From DATAAZ01 sp036259875 (GTDB lineage Bacteria > Actinomycetota > Thermoleophilia > Gaiellales > Gaiellaceae): a stretch of 22,436 nt of DNA. The notes beneath the pieces are model-generated. The model was given only the letters and a program-made list of their open reading frames with translations. It searched no databases and was not told where the DNA came from. Every line of letters begins with the position of its first letter. Position 1 is the stretch's first letter. Below are positions 7,411-15,241 of the stretch, one piece after another. The position numbers and the translations under genes are program-made. Location: positions 1 to 22,436 of the forward strand of contig DATAAZ010000040.1 of the NCBI GenBank assembly GCA_036259875.1. Reading direction: 5' to 3'.

Positions 7411-9396
7411 ATGCGGAAGTCACACGTTCTCGAACGTGCGCGGTTGCGGAGACCCGGGCACGTGGCGACATTCGGCCTAGTCAGCCTCGTCCCGATTGTC
7501 GTCATCGGCTTCGTCCTCGCGCATTTCATGCACGCGCAGGTGCGCGAGCGCGCGCGCGAGCGGGCCACCAGCGCGGCGACGCTGATCGCGCGGGTCGGCA
7601 TCCAGCCGCGACTCACGCGCGATGCCGTCGAGAACGGCCTCTCGCCGGTCCGCCTCAGCGACCTCGATCTCGCAATCGAGACGGGTCCGGGCGCGGACAT
7701 CGCGCGTGTCAAGATCTGGAACAAGGCCGGCGTCATCGTCTACTCGGACGACCACGGCCTGATCGGACGAAGCTTCCCGCCGTCGCCCGAGCTCGAGGAG
7801 GCGCTCGCGGGCGCGGTCGAGTCCGAGATCTCCGACTCCGGCGACGAGGAGAACCTCGGAGAACGCGAGCTCGGCCAGTTGCTCGAGGTGTACGTGCCGT
7901 TCGAATTCGAGGGCTCGACCGAGCCGGACGGTGTCTTCGAGCTCTACCTGCCCTACGAGCCGATCGCGGCCGCCGCCGCGGAGGACACGCGCACTCTCTA
8001 CCTGCTCTTGCTCGGCGGGCTCGCCGTTCTCTACGCCGCGCTCTTCCGTCTGGCGCTCGGCGCGTCGCGGAAGCTTCGGCGCCAGGCGGACGAGAACCAG
8101 TGGCAGGCGCTCCACGACGCTCTCACCGGCCTTCCGAACCGAACGCTCTTCCGCGACCGACTCCTCCAGGCGCTCGCGGCCGCGCGCCGCGACGGTTCGC
8201 AGGCGGCGGTCATGCTTCTCGATCTCGACCGCTTCAAGGAGGTGAACGACACGCTCGGGCATGGTTCGGGCGACCTCCTCCTCACCGAGCTGGCGCGACG
8301 CCTTCGCGAGGTGGTTCGGGAGAGCGACACGATCGCGCGCCTCGGGGGCGACGAGTTCGCGGTCATGCTTCCTCGCGTGCAGGCGCACACCGACCCGGTC
8401 GACGCTGCCGTTCGCATCGTGCGCGCCCTCGACCGGCCGTTCGTCCTCCAAGAGGTCCCGATCGCCGTTGAGGCGAGCATCGGGATCGCGATCTTCCCCC
8501 AGCACGGGTCCGACGTCGACACGCTCCTTCAGCGCGCCGACGTCGCCATGTACGCCGCCAAGGGCGGCCACGGGGCCTACGCGGTCTACGACCCCGCGAA
8601 CGACGACTACAGCCCAGGGCGGCTGCGGCTGATCGCCGAGCTCCGCCGGGCGATCGACGAGGGCGAGCTGACGCTCCATTACCAGCCGAAGGAGGCGCTC
8701 GCGAGCGGCGAGGTGGTCGGCGCGGAGGCGCTCGTCCGCTGGCAGCACCCGGAGCGGGGCCTGCTCGCACCCGGCGAGTTCCTCCCCGTCGCGCAGCACA
8801 CGAACCTGATCAGGCCGCTGACGCTCTACGTGCTCGACGCCGCGCTTTCGCAGTGCGCCGCGTGGCGGCGCGACGGCCTCGAGCTCCACGTCGCCGTCAA
8901 CCTCTCCAGCCGCAGCCTCCTCGACGTCGAGCTTCCCGCCGACGTCGAGCGGCTGCTCGCGAAGTGGGAGCTCGACGGCGACGCACTCGAACTCGAAATC
9001 ACCGAGACGACGATCATGGCCGACCCCCTTCGCGCCGCCGCCGTCCTCGACGGCTTGAACCTGCTCGGCGTCCGGATCGCGATCGACGACTTCGGAACCG
9101 GGTACTCCTCGCTCGCGTACCTGAGCGGACTTCCGGTGGACGAGATCAAGATCGACCGTTCCTTCGTGACGGCGATGAACGAGAGTGCGAGCCACGCCGT
9201 CATCGTCCGCTCGACGATCGATCTCGGGCGGAACCTGGGACTCGACGTCGTCGCGGAGGGGGTTGAGACGGCCGAAGTCCGCGAGGCGCTTCGCGACCTC
9301 GGCTGCGACGCCGCGCAGGGATTCTTCCTGAGCCGTCCCGTCCCGCCGGCCGACCTTGCGGCGTGGCTGCGGGCGCGCGCTGTGGTCGCGGCCTAG
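7411..9396 (+). CDS. Membrane-bound GGDEF-EAL protein (diguanylate cyclase/c-di-GMP phosphodiesterase)
   Basis: A 661-residue bifunctional c-di-GMP enzyme. Residues 19-40 are the first membrane helix, 41-190 an extracytoplasmic sensor region without a recognised name, and 194-216 the second helix. The GGDEF domain (about 232-395) has an intact GGDEF at 312-316 and a product-inhibition I-site RESD at 303-306, five residues before it. The EAL domain (about 405-655) keeps EAL (439-441), Asn497, Glu532, Asp559-Asp560, Lys580, Glu616 and Gln636, so both activities look possible. No HAMP or PAS domain is evident. ATG 7411 was chosen because the membrane helix follows it; the frame stays open upstream, GTG 7363 is an alternative, and no start has a good Shine-Dalgarno. 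Its stop overlaps that of the convergent DUF72 gene. Confidence 0.93.
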   Translation: MRKSHVLERARLRRPGHVATFGLVSLVPIVVIGFVLAHFMHAQVRERARERATSAATLIARVGIQPRLTRDAVENGLSPVRLSDLDLAIETGPGADIARVKIWNKAGVIVYSDDHGLIGRSFPPSPELEEALAGAVESEISDSGDEENLGERELGQLLEVYVPFEFEGSTEPDGVFELYLPYEPIAAAAAEDTRTLYLLLLGGLAVLYAALFRLALGASRKLRRQADENQWQALHDALTGLPNRTLFRDRLLQALAAARRDGSQAAVMLLDLDRFKEVNDTLGHGSGDLLLTELARRLREVVRESDTIARLGGDEFAVMLPRVQAHTDPVDAAVRIVRALDRPFVLQEVPIAVEASIGIAIFPQHGSDVDTLLQRADVAMYAAKGGHGAYAVYDPANDDYSPGRLRLIAELRRAIDEGELTLHYQPKEALASGEVVGAEALVRWQHPERGLLAPGEFLPVAQHTNLIRPLTLYVLDAALSQCAAWRRDGLELHVAVNLSSRSLLDVELPADVERLLAKWELDGDALELEITETTIMADPLRAAAVLDGLNLLGVRIAIDDFGTGYSSLAYLSGLPVDEIKIDRSFVTAMNESASHAVIVRSTIDLGRNLGLDVVAEGVETAEVREALRDLGCDAAQGFFLSRPVPPADLAAWLRARAVVAA

Positions 9397-10145
9397 CCTT
9401 CCTCCGCGGCAAAGCGCAGCAACCTCGCGGCGTACGCGGGGGCCAACGGCTCGTCCTCGTGCTTGAAATAGACGTATATGTCGAGGCCGCCGGCGACGAA
9501 CGGCCGTAAGCGCGCCGCCCAAGCCGCGAGGTCGCGGTCCGTGTACGGCGGCTCGCGCAGGCGCAGGTAGCGGAAGCGCGCGCGGCCCGTGAGCGAGCCG
9601 ACTCGCGCGACGCCTTCGGCGGCGAGCACGTCGTCGACGTCCCAGGACTCGTGGCGGAACTCGAATGCGTATTCGAGGTCGCGGTCGAGCGAGTCGAGGA
9701 AGAGGCGCAGGAACCCGTCGTCCCGCGTTCGGCCGGGTGGAAACTGGACGAGGATCGGGCCGAGCTTCTCCTCGAGGGCCCGGACTCGCTCGCAGAAGGT
9801 CGGAATCGATTCGAGGCGGCCGAAATGCGTGATCCGGCGGCTCATCTTGACCGCGAAGCGAAACCCGGGCGGCGTCTCATCCGCCCAGCGGGCGCACCGC
9901 TCCTCCGAGGGAAGCTCGTAGAACGTCGCGTTTACCTCGACGGAGGGAAGCCGCTCGGCATAGAGGCGCAGGAAGTCGCGCGGTCTTGACTCGGCCGGGT
10001 AGAAGGCACCCCGCCAGGACGTGTAGGAGAAGCCGGAGGTGCCGACGTAGAGCGTCAGCGGAGGCCTTCGGCCGTGACGACGTTCACGCGGCGTCGGTCG
10101 ATCGAAGCTCGTCCCACGGGTCCTCCGCGCCCGAGCGACCGGCAC
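9393..10145 (-). CDS. DUF72 (YecE-like) TIM-barrel protein
   Basis: Homology to the DUF72/YecE family starts at LYVGTSGFSYTSWRGAFYP and continues through YAERLPSVEVNATFY, RFAVKMSRRITHF, LGPILVQFPP, YAFEFRHESW and IYVYFKHEDEPLAP, which are the usual blocks of the family. The biochemical role of the family is not established. The start is uncertain: family-like sequence begins at a CTG codon (10056-10058), the nearest canonical start in frame is GTG 10145, and a farther ATG lies at 10262. The extra N-terminal residues are Arg/Pro-rich and probably not conserved. It ends on a CTAG shared with the convergent GGDEF-EAL gene and is divergent from thyX. Confidence 0.88.
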   Translation of the reverse strand: MPVARARRTRGTSFDRPTPRERRHGRRPPLTLYVGTSGFSYTSWRGAFYPAESRPRDFLRLYAERLPSVEVNATFYELPSEERCARWADETPPGFRFAVKMSRRITHFGRLESIPTFCERVRALEEKLGPILVQFPPGRTRDDGFLRLFLDSLDRDLEYAFEFRHESWDVDDVLAAEGVARVGSLTGRARFRYLRLREPPYTDRDLAAWAARLRPFVAGGLDIYVYFKHEDEPLAPAYAARLLRFAAEEG

Positions 10146-10275
10146 TTCGACCGGGCTGAGCAGCGGGCGAAAAGGCGGCGTTCGCGCCCCTGCCCGTCCG
10201 GTCCTCGGCCGCCTCGAGGGACCCGAGCGCGGAGCGGCGCTCGAGCTCGCCGGGGGGTCCATCGGGCAAGGCTGT

Positions 10276-10281
10276 TAGCCT
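10276..10281 (+). promoter_or_regulatory. Putative -10 box of thyX (leaderless)
   Basis: TAGCCT ends 7 nt before the TTG start of thyX, and there is no Shine-Dalgarno. This spacing would put the transcription start at or next to the start codon. Confidence 0.45.
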
Positions 10282-10288
10282 CGACTGC

Positions 10289-10996
10289 TTGGCGGTCACG
10301 GCGGAAGTGTTCACCGAGCAGACCATCCGTGTGCTCGATCACGGGTTCGTCCGGCTCGACGACGCGATGGCGAGCGATCTCTCCGTCGTCAACGCCGCGC
10401 GCGTGAGCTTCGCGCGGCGGAAAGACGAGATGGACGAGTCCGACGAGGGGCTGATCCGCTTCCTCATGCGCGATCGGCACGGAACCCCGTTCGAGCACAA
10501 CGCCTTCCGGTTCCACGTTCGCGCGCCGATCTTCGTCGCGCGCGAATGGATGCGACACCGGGTCGGGTCGTTCAACGAGTTCAGCATGCGCTACGCGAAG
10601 GCGACGGACGACTTCTATGTTCCTGAAGCGGAGGACGTGCGGACGCAGGTCGGAAAGCCCGGCGCGTACTCGTTCGACCCCGTGACGCCCGAGCTCGCCG
10701 AGCAGACCCGCGAGGAGCTCCGCGCTCTCTACGAGCAGGCGTACGCGACGTATCAGCACCTCGTCGAGCTCGGCGTCGCGCGCGAGCTCGCGCGCTCGGC
10801 GATGCCCGTCGGCGCCTACACGGAGTTCTACTGGACGGTGAATGCGCGCTCGCTCATGAACTTCGTCTCGCTGCGCGCGGCCGAGACCGCGCAGCGCGAG
10901 ATTCGCCGCTACGCGGACGCCTGCGAGCGCTTCCTCGCCGAGCGAATGCCCGTCACGTACGGCGCGTTCGTTGCGGCAGGGCGGGTCGCGCCGTAG
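10289..10996 (+). CDS. thyX: Flavin-dependent thymidylate synthase ThyX
   Basis: Makes dTMP from dUMP with methylenetetrahydrofolate and FAD, releasing tetrahydrofolate. The 235-residue protein has the diagnostic ThyX motif RHRX7S at residues 89-99 (RHRVGSFNEFS), followed by MRY. Further family blocks are NAARVSF, HGTPFEHNAFRFHVRAPIFVAREWMRHR and the C-terminal NARSLMNFVSLR, whose Arg is a known substrate contact region. The length is normal. The start is TTG 10289; GTG 10307 is possible. A TAGCCT box 7 nt upstream and the lack of a ribosome binding site suggest a leaderless transcript. No ThyA is seen in the window. FolE2, at 14264-15235, supplies the folate pathway. Confidence 0.96.
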   Translation: MAVTAEVFTEQTIRVLDHGFVRLDDAMASDLSVVNAARVSFARRKDEMDESDEGLIRFLMRDRHGTPFEHNAFRFHVRAPIFVAREWMRHRVGSFNEFSMRYAKATDDFYVPEAEDVRTQVGKPGAYSFDPVTPELAEQTREELRALYEQAYATYQHLVELGVARELARSAMPVGAYTEFYWTVNARSLMNFVSLRAAETAQREIRRYADACERFLAERMPVTYGAFVAAGRVAP

Positions 10997-11014
10997 GACG
11001 GGTTCTAGCCCGGC

Positions 11015-11635
11015 TCAAAGGCGGGCGTCGGCGCTGAGAAGCCAGGGCCGCTCGGCGTCGCGAGGCTCGCCGGGGCGATACGCCGTGACGACCCACTCGT
11101 CGTAGTCGCCGAGCCGGTACGACACGTCCCACTCGGCGACCGTCGCGCCGTCGCCGACCCGGAAGCTTCCGCACGCGACCCCGAAGTCGCCGTCCTTTGC
11201 GAGCCACAGGAGGTAGTACCCGCCCTTCGGAAGCGGCTCGAGCCCCTCGACTTCCAGGCGGAGCGGCCAGTTGCCGCTCTCGTCGGGATCGCCGACGTGG
11301 ATCGTCGCGCGCGCGCCCGGCGCGGCGTCCAAGACCTCCATCGGGATCGCCGCGCGCTCGTCGAAGCCGCCCTCTCCGTCGGCGAGCGTTCCGAGCGCGA
11401 AGAAAACGCCGGCGATCGCGGCCGCGAGCGCGAGCGCGGCGATGGCGCGCCGCGGCGTCCAGAGCGACGCCCGCGGCTGCGCGATCGCTGCGACTGCGCC
11501 CGTCAGCGAGGGGGGCAGCTCGGCTGGGGGCGGGGGAACCGAGCGGAGGAGCGCGTCGGCGCGCCGGAGCCGGCGCAGCTCGTCGTCGGGCACGTCGTCG
11601 CCGACGAGGTCGCGAAGCTCGGGCGGCTCCCTCAC
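11015..11635 (-). CDS. Anti-sigma factor, RskA-like
   Basis: A 206-residue single-pass membrane protein. The N-terminal 60 residues are cytosolic (LRDLVGDDVPDDELRRL) and resemble sigma-binding segments of anti-sigma-K factors. They lack the HxxxCxxC zinc motif of ZAS proteins. A membrane helix spans about 63-84. The extracytoplasmic domain (about 95-206) has the blocks GLEPLPKGGYYLLWL, ACGSFRV and DEWVVTAYRPGEP typical of the RskA C-terminal domain. The GTG start overlaps the sigma factor stop by 4 nt (GTGA), so translation is coupled. By family it should hold the upstream-encoded ECF sigma factor inactive until the signal triggers proteolysis. The gene ends 18 nt from the convergent thyX stop. 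Confidence 0.87.
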   Translation of the reverse strand: MREPPELRDLVGDDVPDDELRRLRRADALLRSVPPPPAELPPSLTGAVAAIAQPRASLWTPRRAIAALALAAAIAGVFFALGTLADGEGGFDERAAIPMEVLDAAPGARATIHVGDPDESGNWPLRLEVEGLEPLPKGGYYLLWLAKDGDFGVACGSFRVGDGATVAEWDVSYRLGDYDEWVVTAYRPGEPRDAERPWLLSADARL

Positions 11636-12189
11636 TCGGTGACCTCCCCGAGGAGATCCGCGAGACGGGCGAGGCCGGCTCGCGTGCGCGTCTTGACGGT
11701 GCCGAGCGGGACGTCGAGGTAGCTTGCGATCTCGCTCTGCGAGAGGCCGCTGTAGTACGCGAGCTCGAGCACGACCCGCTCGCGCTCCGGGAGCCGGTCG
11801 AGAGCCGAGTGGACGCGCCACGCGAGCCACGACGACTCGGCGTGCTCGTCGGGGCCGGCCTCGTCGGCGGCCTCTTCGGGCACCTCGGTCGCGGGCTCGG
11901 TCCGCTGACGGGCGCGGTCGATGATCGCGTGCCGGGCGACCGCGTAGAGCCACGCCGATCCGCTCCCGCGGTCGGGACGGTAGCTGCGGGCGGAGCGCCA
12001 GATCGCGGCGAACGTCTCCTGCGTCGCGTCCTCCGCGCGGCCGTTGTCCCCGAGCTGGCGTAGGGCCATCGCGAGGACGGGGCGGGCGAACCGCCGGTAG
12101 AGCTCCTCGAACGCCGCCCGGTCGCCTCGCCCGGTCCGCTCGATCAGGGCGGCGTCGCTCTCCGGCAGAGCCATGCCGAGAACAGCCAT
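11632..12189 (-). CDS. ECF sigma factor (SigK-like)
   Basis: A 185-residue alternative sigma factor. Region 2 spans about 24-96 (FEELYRRFARPVLAMALR, AEDATQETFAAIWRSARSY, WLYAVARHAIIDRAR) and region 4 spans about 127-179 with the helix-turn-helix LSQSEIASYLDVPLGTVKTRT. The acidic linker between them (98-118) is typical. Start ATG 12189 has no Shine-Dalgarno; a second in-frame ATG lies at 12174. It is preceded by a putative ECF-type promoter in the 41-bp gap to the SDR gene and followed by the overlapping anti-sigma gene. SigK/RskA pairs respond to envelope or redox stress in known actinobacteria. The signal here is unknown, although the SOD and SDR neighbours hint at redox. Confidence 0.93.
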   Translation of the reverse strand: MAVLGMALPESDAALIERTGRGDRAAFEELYRRFARPVLAMALRQLGDNGRAEDATQETFAAIWRSARSYRPDRGSGSAWLYAVARHAIIDRARQRTEPATEVPEEAADEAGPDEHAESSWLAWRVHSALDRLPERERVVLELAYYSGLSQSEIASYLDVPLGTVKTRTRAGLARLADLLGEVTE

Positions 12190-12200
12190 ATCGCGCCCAG

Positions 12201-12228
12201 ATACGGATCTCAAGGAGGCTCGGATTGT
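12201..12228 (-). promoter_or_regulatory. Putative autoregulatory ECF promoter
   Basis: On the minus strand ACAATCC (complement of 12222-12228), a 15-nt spacer and CCGTAT (complement of 12201-12206) precede the sigma ATG by 11 nt. The boxes resemble SigK-type -35 (CCATCC) and -10 (CCGAAT) elements, though the usual spacer is 16-17. The element would give a transcript with a very short or no leader. Confidence 0.45.
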
Positions 12229-12230
12229 CG

Positions 12231-12899
12231 TCACTGACCTCGCCGGGCGACGAGCCGCCCGCCGTCGACGACGAGCGACGCTCCGGTGACGAAGTCGGCG
12301 CCGACGAGGTAGGAGACCGCCTCGGCGACGTCCTCGGGCTCGCCGATCCGCCCGAGCAGGGTCTCGGCCGCTCGCCGCTTCTCCTGGCCGGGCTCTACCG
12401 CTACCGATCCCGGGGCCACGCCGCACACGCGCACGTCGGGCGCCAGCGCGCGGGCGAGCACCCGCGTCAGCATCGCCTCTGCCGCCTTCGCTGCGCAGTG
12501 AGGTCCGAAGGACGGCCACGCCTCGTAGGCGGCGACGTCCTCGACGAGCACGAGGAGCCCGAGACTCGACGTTCGAAGGAACGGCGCCGCGGCCTGAGCG
12601 ACGAAAAAGGCGCCCTTGGCCGTCGCGCCGAGCGCCGCATCCCAGTCCGCTTCCGTGACGTCCGTGACGGGCTTGGCAGCGAACCCCTCGCCGGCTGCGT
12701 GGACGACGAGGTCGAGGCCGCCCAGCTCACGGGCCGTTCGTTCCACGAGGATCCGCGCGGCGTCAGCGTGCGCGAGGTCGCCGTCCCGTCGTCCTGCCGC
12801 CTTGACGGCGAAGCCGTCGGCCTCGAGCCGGGCGGCGACGGCGCTCCCGACGCGGCCCGTGCCGCCGGTGACGAGCGCTGCGCGGGGATGGGCGGCCAC
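12231..12899 (-). CDS. Atypical short-chain dehydrogenase/reductase lacking the catalytic Tyr
   Basis: A 222-residue Rossmann-fold SDR of the pteridine-reductase-like type. The cofactor loop TGGTGRVG is at residues 11-18. The usual NNAG is HAAG at 67-70. In the active site the YxxxK Tyr is His134 (HCAAK, Lys138 kept), and the usual Ser of the strand before it is replaced in LVLVEDVAA (near Glu120). The C-terminal part has VAPGSVAVEP and the family's end motif FVTGASLVVDGGR. Classical dehydrogenase chemistry is therefore doubtful, although NADP(H) binding looks possible. GTG 12899 lacks a Shine-Dalgarno, but a TATCGT box lies 7 nt upstream. It is 41 nt upstream of the ECF sigma gene on the same strand and divergent from a SOD gene. 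Confidence 0.87.
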   Translation of the reverse strand: MAAHPRAALVTGGTGRVGSAVAARLEADGFAVKAAGRRDGDLAHADAARILVERTARELGGLDLVVHAAGEGFAAKPVTDVTEADWDAALGATAKGAFFVAQAAAPFLRTSSLGLLVLVEDVAAYEAWPSFGPHCAAKAAEAMLTRVLARALAPDVRVCGVAPGSVAVEPGQEKRRAAETLLGRIGEPEDVAEAVSYLVGADFVTGASLVVDGGRLVARRGQ

Positions 12900-12906
12900 G
12901 GGCAGA

Positions 12907-12912
12907 ACGATA
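12907..12912 (-). promoter_or_regulatory. Putative -10 box of the SDR gene (leaderless)
   Basis: TATCGT on the minus strand ends 7 nt before the GTG start at 12899, and no ribosome binding site is present. The 51-bp gap also has to serve the divergent SOD gene. Confidence 0.45.
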
Positions 12913-12950
12913 AGCTCACGCGGACTTCGAGACGGAGGACGGGAGGGACG

Positions 12951-13571
12951 ATGGCCACGCTCGCTTTCAACCATGAAGAGATCGCCGCGCGAGAGCTCCG
13001 GCCCGAGCTCTACGAGATGGACGGGATCTCCCGCGCCGCCATCGAGGCGCACTACAAGCTCTACGAGGGCTACGTCAACAAGCGGAACGAGATCCTCGGC
13101 AAGCTCGAGAGCGTCGACGCGTCGGCGGGGAACCAGGTGTACTCGGAGATCCGAGCCCTCAAGATCGACCTTACGTTTGCGATCGGCGGGGTCAAGAACC
13201 ACGAGATCTACTTCGAGCATCTCGGTGGAGGCGGAGGCGAGCCCGACGGCGCGATCGCCGAGCTCATCGAGCGCGACTTCGGGAGCCTTGCGACGTGGCG
13301 CCAGGACCTGAAGGGAACGGGGATGGCCGGCCGCGGCTGGGCGTGGACGGCGTACGACTGGGACGAGCAGCGCCTCTTCAACTACATCGGCGACGCTCAG
13401 AACACCTTCCCGATCTGGAACGCGACACCGCTCGTCGCGCTCGACGTCTACGAGCACGCGTACTTCCTCGACTACGGCACCGACCGCGCCTCCTACATCG
13501 ATGCCTTCTTCAACAACCTCGACTGGGGCGTCGTGAACGACTGGGTGTCGAAGTACCAGATCGAGATCTAG
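12951..13571 (+). CDS. Divergent Fe/Mn-family superoxide dismutase
   Basis: A 206-residue Fe/Mn SOD family member very unlike the one at 6464-7093. It lacks the usual N-terminal LPPLPYDYxALEP start, having instead FNHEEIAARELRPELYEMDGIS. Metal ligands can be matched: His34 (AHYKLYEGYV), His84 (KNHEIYF), Asp165 and His169 (DVYEHAY). The Trp between the last two ligands is Tyr, and the histidine-rich first helix (HHxKHH) is reduced to one His. Gln150-Asn151 replaces the NQD region. It probably dismutates superoxide, but metal preference and activity cannot be judged. ATG 12951 has GGGAGG 4 nt upstream plus an earlier GGAGG. It is divergent from the SDR and 12 nt before plsY. Confidence 0.92.
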   Translation: MATLAFNHEEIAARELRPELYEMDGISRAAIEAHYKLYEGYVNKRNEILGKLESVDASAGNQVYSEIRALKIDLTFAIGGVKNHEIYFEHLGGGGGEPDGAIAELIERDFGSLATWRQDLKGTGMAGRGWAWTAYDWDEQRLFNYIGDAQNTFPIWNATPLVALDVYEHAYFLDYGTDRASYIDAFFNNLDWGVVNDWVSKYQIEI

Positions 13572-13583
13572 GGTTTACTTCGC

Positions 13584-14201
13584 GTGGACGCGCTCGCGGC
13601 TCCCGGCCTCGTCGCGCTCGGATACCTGCTCGGCTCCATGCCGTGGGGCCTCTGGCTTCCGCGGCTGGTCGCCGGAATCGACATCCGTACGGTCGGGAGC
13701 GGCAACCTGGGGGCCACGAACGTCTGGCGGAACGTCGGTTTCAAGCTTGGCCTCGCCGTCGCCGTGCTCGACGTTGCAAAGGGCCTCGTCCCGGCGCTTC
13801 TCGCGCTCTGGCTCGCCGACGACCTGGTCGCCGTGCTCGCCGGCGTCGCGACCGTGGTGGGCCACTGGCGGCCGCTCTTTCTCGCGTTCGCGCGGGGCGG
13901 GAAGACAGTCGCGACGACGGGCGGCGTCGGGCTTGCGCTCGCGTTCTTTCCGACGCTCGCCGCGGCGGCTGTCTGGATCGCCGTCTTCCTCGCAACCCGC
14001 TACGCGTCGGTCGCCTCCATGGTCGGCGCCGCCGTCCTGCCTGTCTTCGCCGTTGTCTTCGGCGCCTCCCGCCCGGTCATCGCGTTTACCGCGGGTGCCG
14101 CGATCGGGATCCTCGTCCTTCACCGGGCCAACATTTCGCGGCTCGCCCGCGGCACAGAGAGCCGCTTCGACCTCCGGCGGCGCCGCGTCGTTCGCGCCTG
14201 A
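13584..14201 (+). CDS. plsY: Acyl-phosphate:glycerol-3-phosphate acyltransferase PlsY
   Basis: Membrane enzyme that transfers an acyl group from acyl-phosphate to glycerol-3-phosphate, the first step of phospholipid synthesis. The 205-residue protein has the family's three signature loops: GSMPWG (17-22), GSGNLGATN (38-46) and GHWRPLFLAFARGGKTVATTGG-type loop (93-114). In the last, the usual KGGKGVAT reads RGGKTVAT, a small deviation. Five hydrophobic segments fit the known topology. The Arg-rich tail is cytosolic. The GTG start is 12 nt after the SOD stop and has no Shine-Dalgarno; translation may be coupled to the SOD gene or start from a TAGGGT box overlapping the SOD stop. A perfect palindrome follows. 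Confidence 0.93.
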   Translation: MDALAAPGLVALGYLLGSMPWGLWLPRLVAGIDIRTVGSGNLGATNVWRNVGFKLGLAVAVLDVAKGLVPALLALWLADDLVAVLAGVATVVGHWRPLFLAFARGGKTVATTGGVGLALAFFPTLAAAAVWIAVFLATRYASVASMVGAAVLPVFAVVFGASRPVIAFTAGAAIGILVLHRANISRLARGTESRFDLRRRRVVRA

Positions 14202-14223
14202 CGGCGCCGGGCTACCGCCCGTA

Positions 14224-14245
14224 CGGGCCGGTCATGACCGGCCCG
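14224..14245. terminator. Bidirectional terminator, perfect 22-bp palindrome
   Basis: CGGGCCGGTCA and TGACCGGCCCG abut without a spacer. The element lies between convergent plsY and folE2, 22 nt after one stop and 18 nt from the other. Confidence 0.7.
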
Positions 14246-14263
14246 GCAGGCCGTCGCCCGCGC

Positions 14264-15235
14264 CTACGCCGCGAGCCACTCGCCCAGGTTGGTGTGGCGG
14301 CGCGCGGGCTGGCCGGTCTCGAGCTCGCGGCGAAGTTCGCCGACGCTCCCGAACCGCTCCGCGAGGACCTCGTGGTTGTGGATCGTCTCGAAGTTGACCT
14401 GCCGCGCCGAGACGAAGTCGCCGTCGTCGAGCTCGCCGTACTCGTCAAGCGAGGACTTCACCATGAGCCGCACCGAGTCCTCGACGAAGCGGGGCGTGAG
14501 ATGGGCGTGCTCGACGACGAAGAGCTCGTCGGGTCGCTTGAGAAGCTCGTAGATCGGCGAGCTCATCGAGCGCTCGACGAGCCCGACGAGGTCCTCTGCG
14601 TCGAGACGGAGCTTCGTCCCGAGGAGAAGCGTCCCGCGGCCGCGCTGGTTGTGCGTCGCGAGCGGCACGAGCTCGAGGATCCGCTCGACGTCCGCCTCCG
14701 CGAACCCCGCCGCGCCGAGGCGCTCGGCAGCCTGCTCGCGGACGAGCCCCTGCGCGCAGGGGCAGGCGTTGATCCCGGTCGCCTCGACGCCGACGACCCG
14801 GCGGGAGGTTTCGGGCGTCGCTGCCGCGATGCCGATCAGGGTCACGAGCTCCTGCGTCTCGAGACCCGTTATCGGGGTAAGGCGCTCGATCGGGTAGCGG
14901 GCCCGGATCCGCACCTCCGCTCGGCAGGCGCGCTGGCGCTCGACGACATCGCTCGCGATGTGCTCTGCCAGGCGCTCCACGAGCAGCTTCTCGGGAATCA
15001 CCAGCTCGTCGATCGCCTCGCCGAAGAGCTCGGGGAAGCGCGACATGTGGACGCCCTTCTGGCCTGGGTCGAGATCGACGAAGCAGTCGATCTCGGCCGA
15101 GACGAGCGCATCCTGCCCGCCGTGCTGCATCCGGACCGCCTTCTGGACGCCCGTGACGCCCACGCGCGACAGGCCGAGCCGAACATCGGGGGACGACGCT
15201 TGCAGGTCGGGCGCCGCGGTTACTCTCTGCGCCAC
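14264..15235 (-). CDS. folE2: GTP cyclohydrolase of the FolE2/MptA family
   Basis: Converts GTP to dihydroneopterin triphosphate (or, in MptA, the cyclic phosphate), the first step of folate/pterin synthesis. The 323-residue protein carries the family blocks DVRLGLSRVGVTGV (17-30), FVDLDPGQKGVHMSRFPE (52-69), RYPIERLTPITGLETQE (113-129), GINACPCAQ (154-162, with the conserved metal-binding Cys) and THNQRGRG (194-201). This family is unrelated in sequence to FolE1 and uses metals other than obligate zinc. GTG 15235 was chosen as the last canonical start before the conserved part. A TACGGT box ends 6 nt upstream on the minus strand and no Shine-Dalgarno is visible. The divergent HisKA gene starts 24 nt away. 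Confidence 0.93.
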   Translation of the reverse strand: MAQRVTAAPDLQASSPDVRLGLSRVGVTGVQKAVRMQHGGQDALVSAEIDCFVDLDPGQKGVHMSRFPELFGEAIDELVIPEKLLVERLAEHIASDVVERQRACRAEVRIRARYPIERLTPITGLETQELVTLIGIAAATPETSRRVVGVEATGINACPCAQGLVREQAAERLGAAGFAEADVERILELVPLATHNQRGRGTLLLGTKLRLDAEDLVGLVERSMSSPIYELLKRPDELFVVEHAHLTPRFVEDSVRLMVKSSLDEYGELDDGDFVSARQVNFETIHNHEVLAERFGSVGELRRELETGQPARRHTNLGEWLAA

Positions 15236-15241
15236 GTGGCA

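Noticed and set aside
7477..9522. A 681-codon open frame on the minus strand
   Set aside because: It is antisense to the GGDEF-EAL gene, whose motifs are all intact. Its translation is Arg/Glu/Val-rich without domains, a normal by-product of GC-rich codon use.
6464..13571. Two SODs considered as a recent duplication
   Set aside because: The proteins are very different in the N-terminus and around the ligands, so they are old paralogues or were acquired separately.
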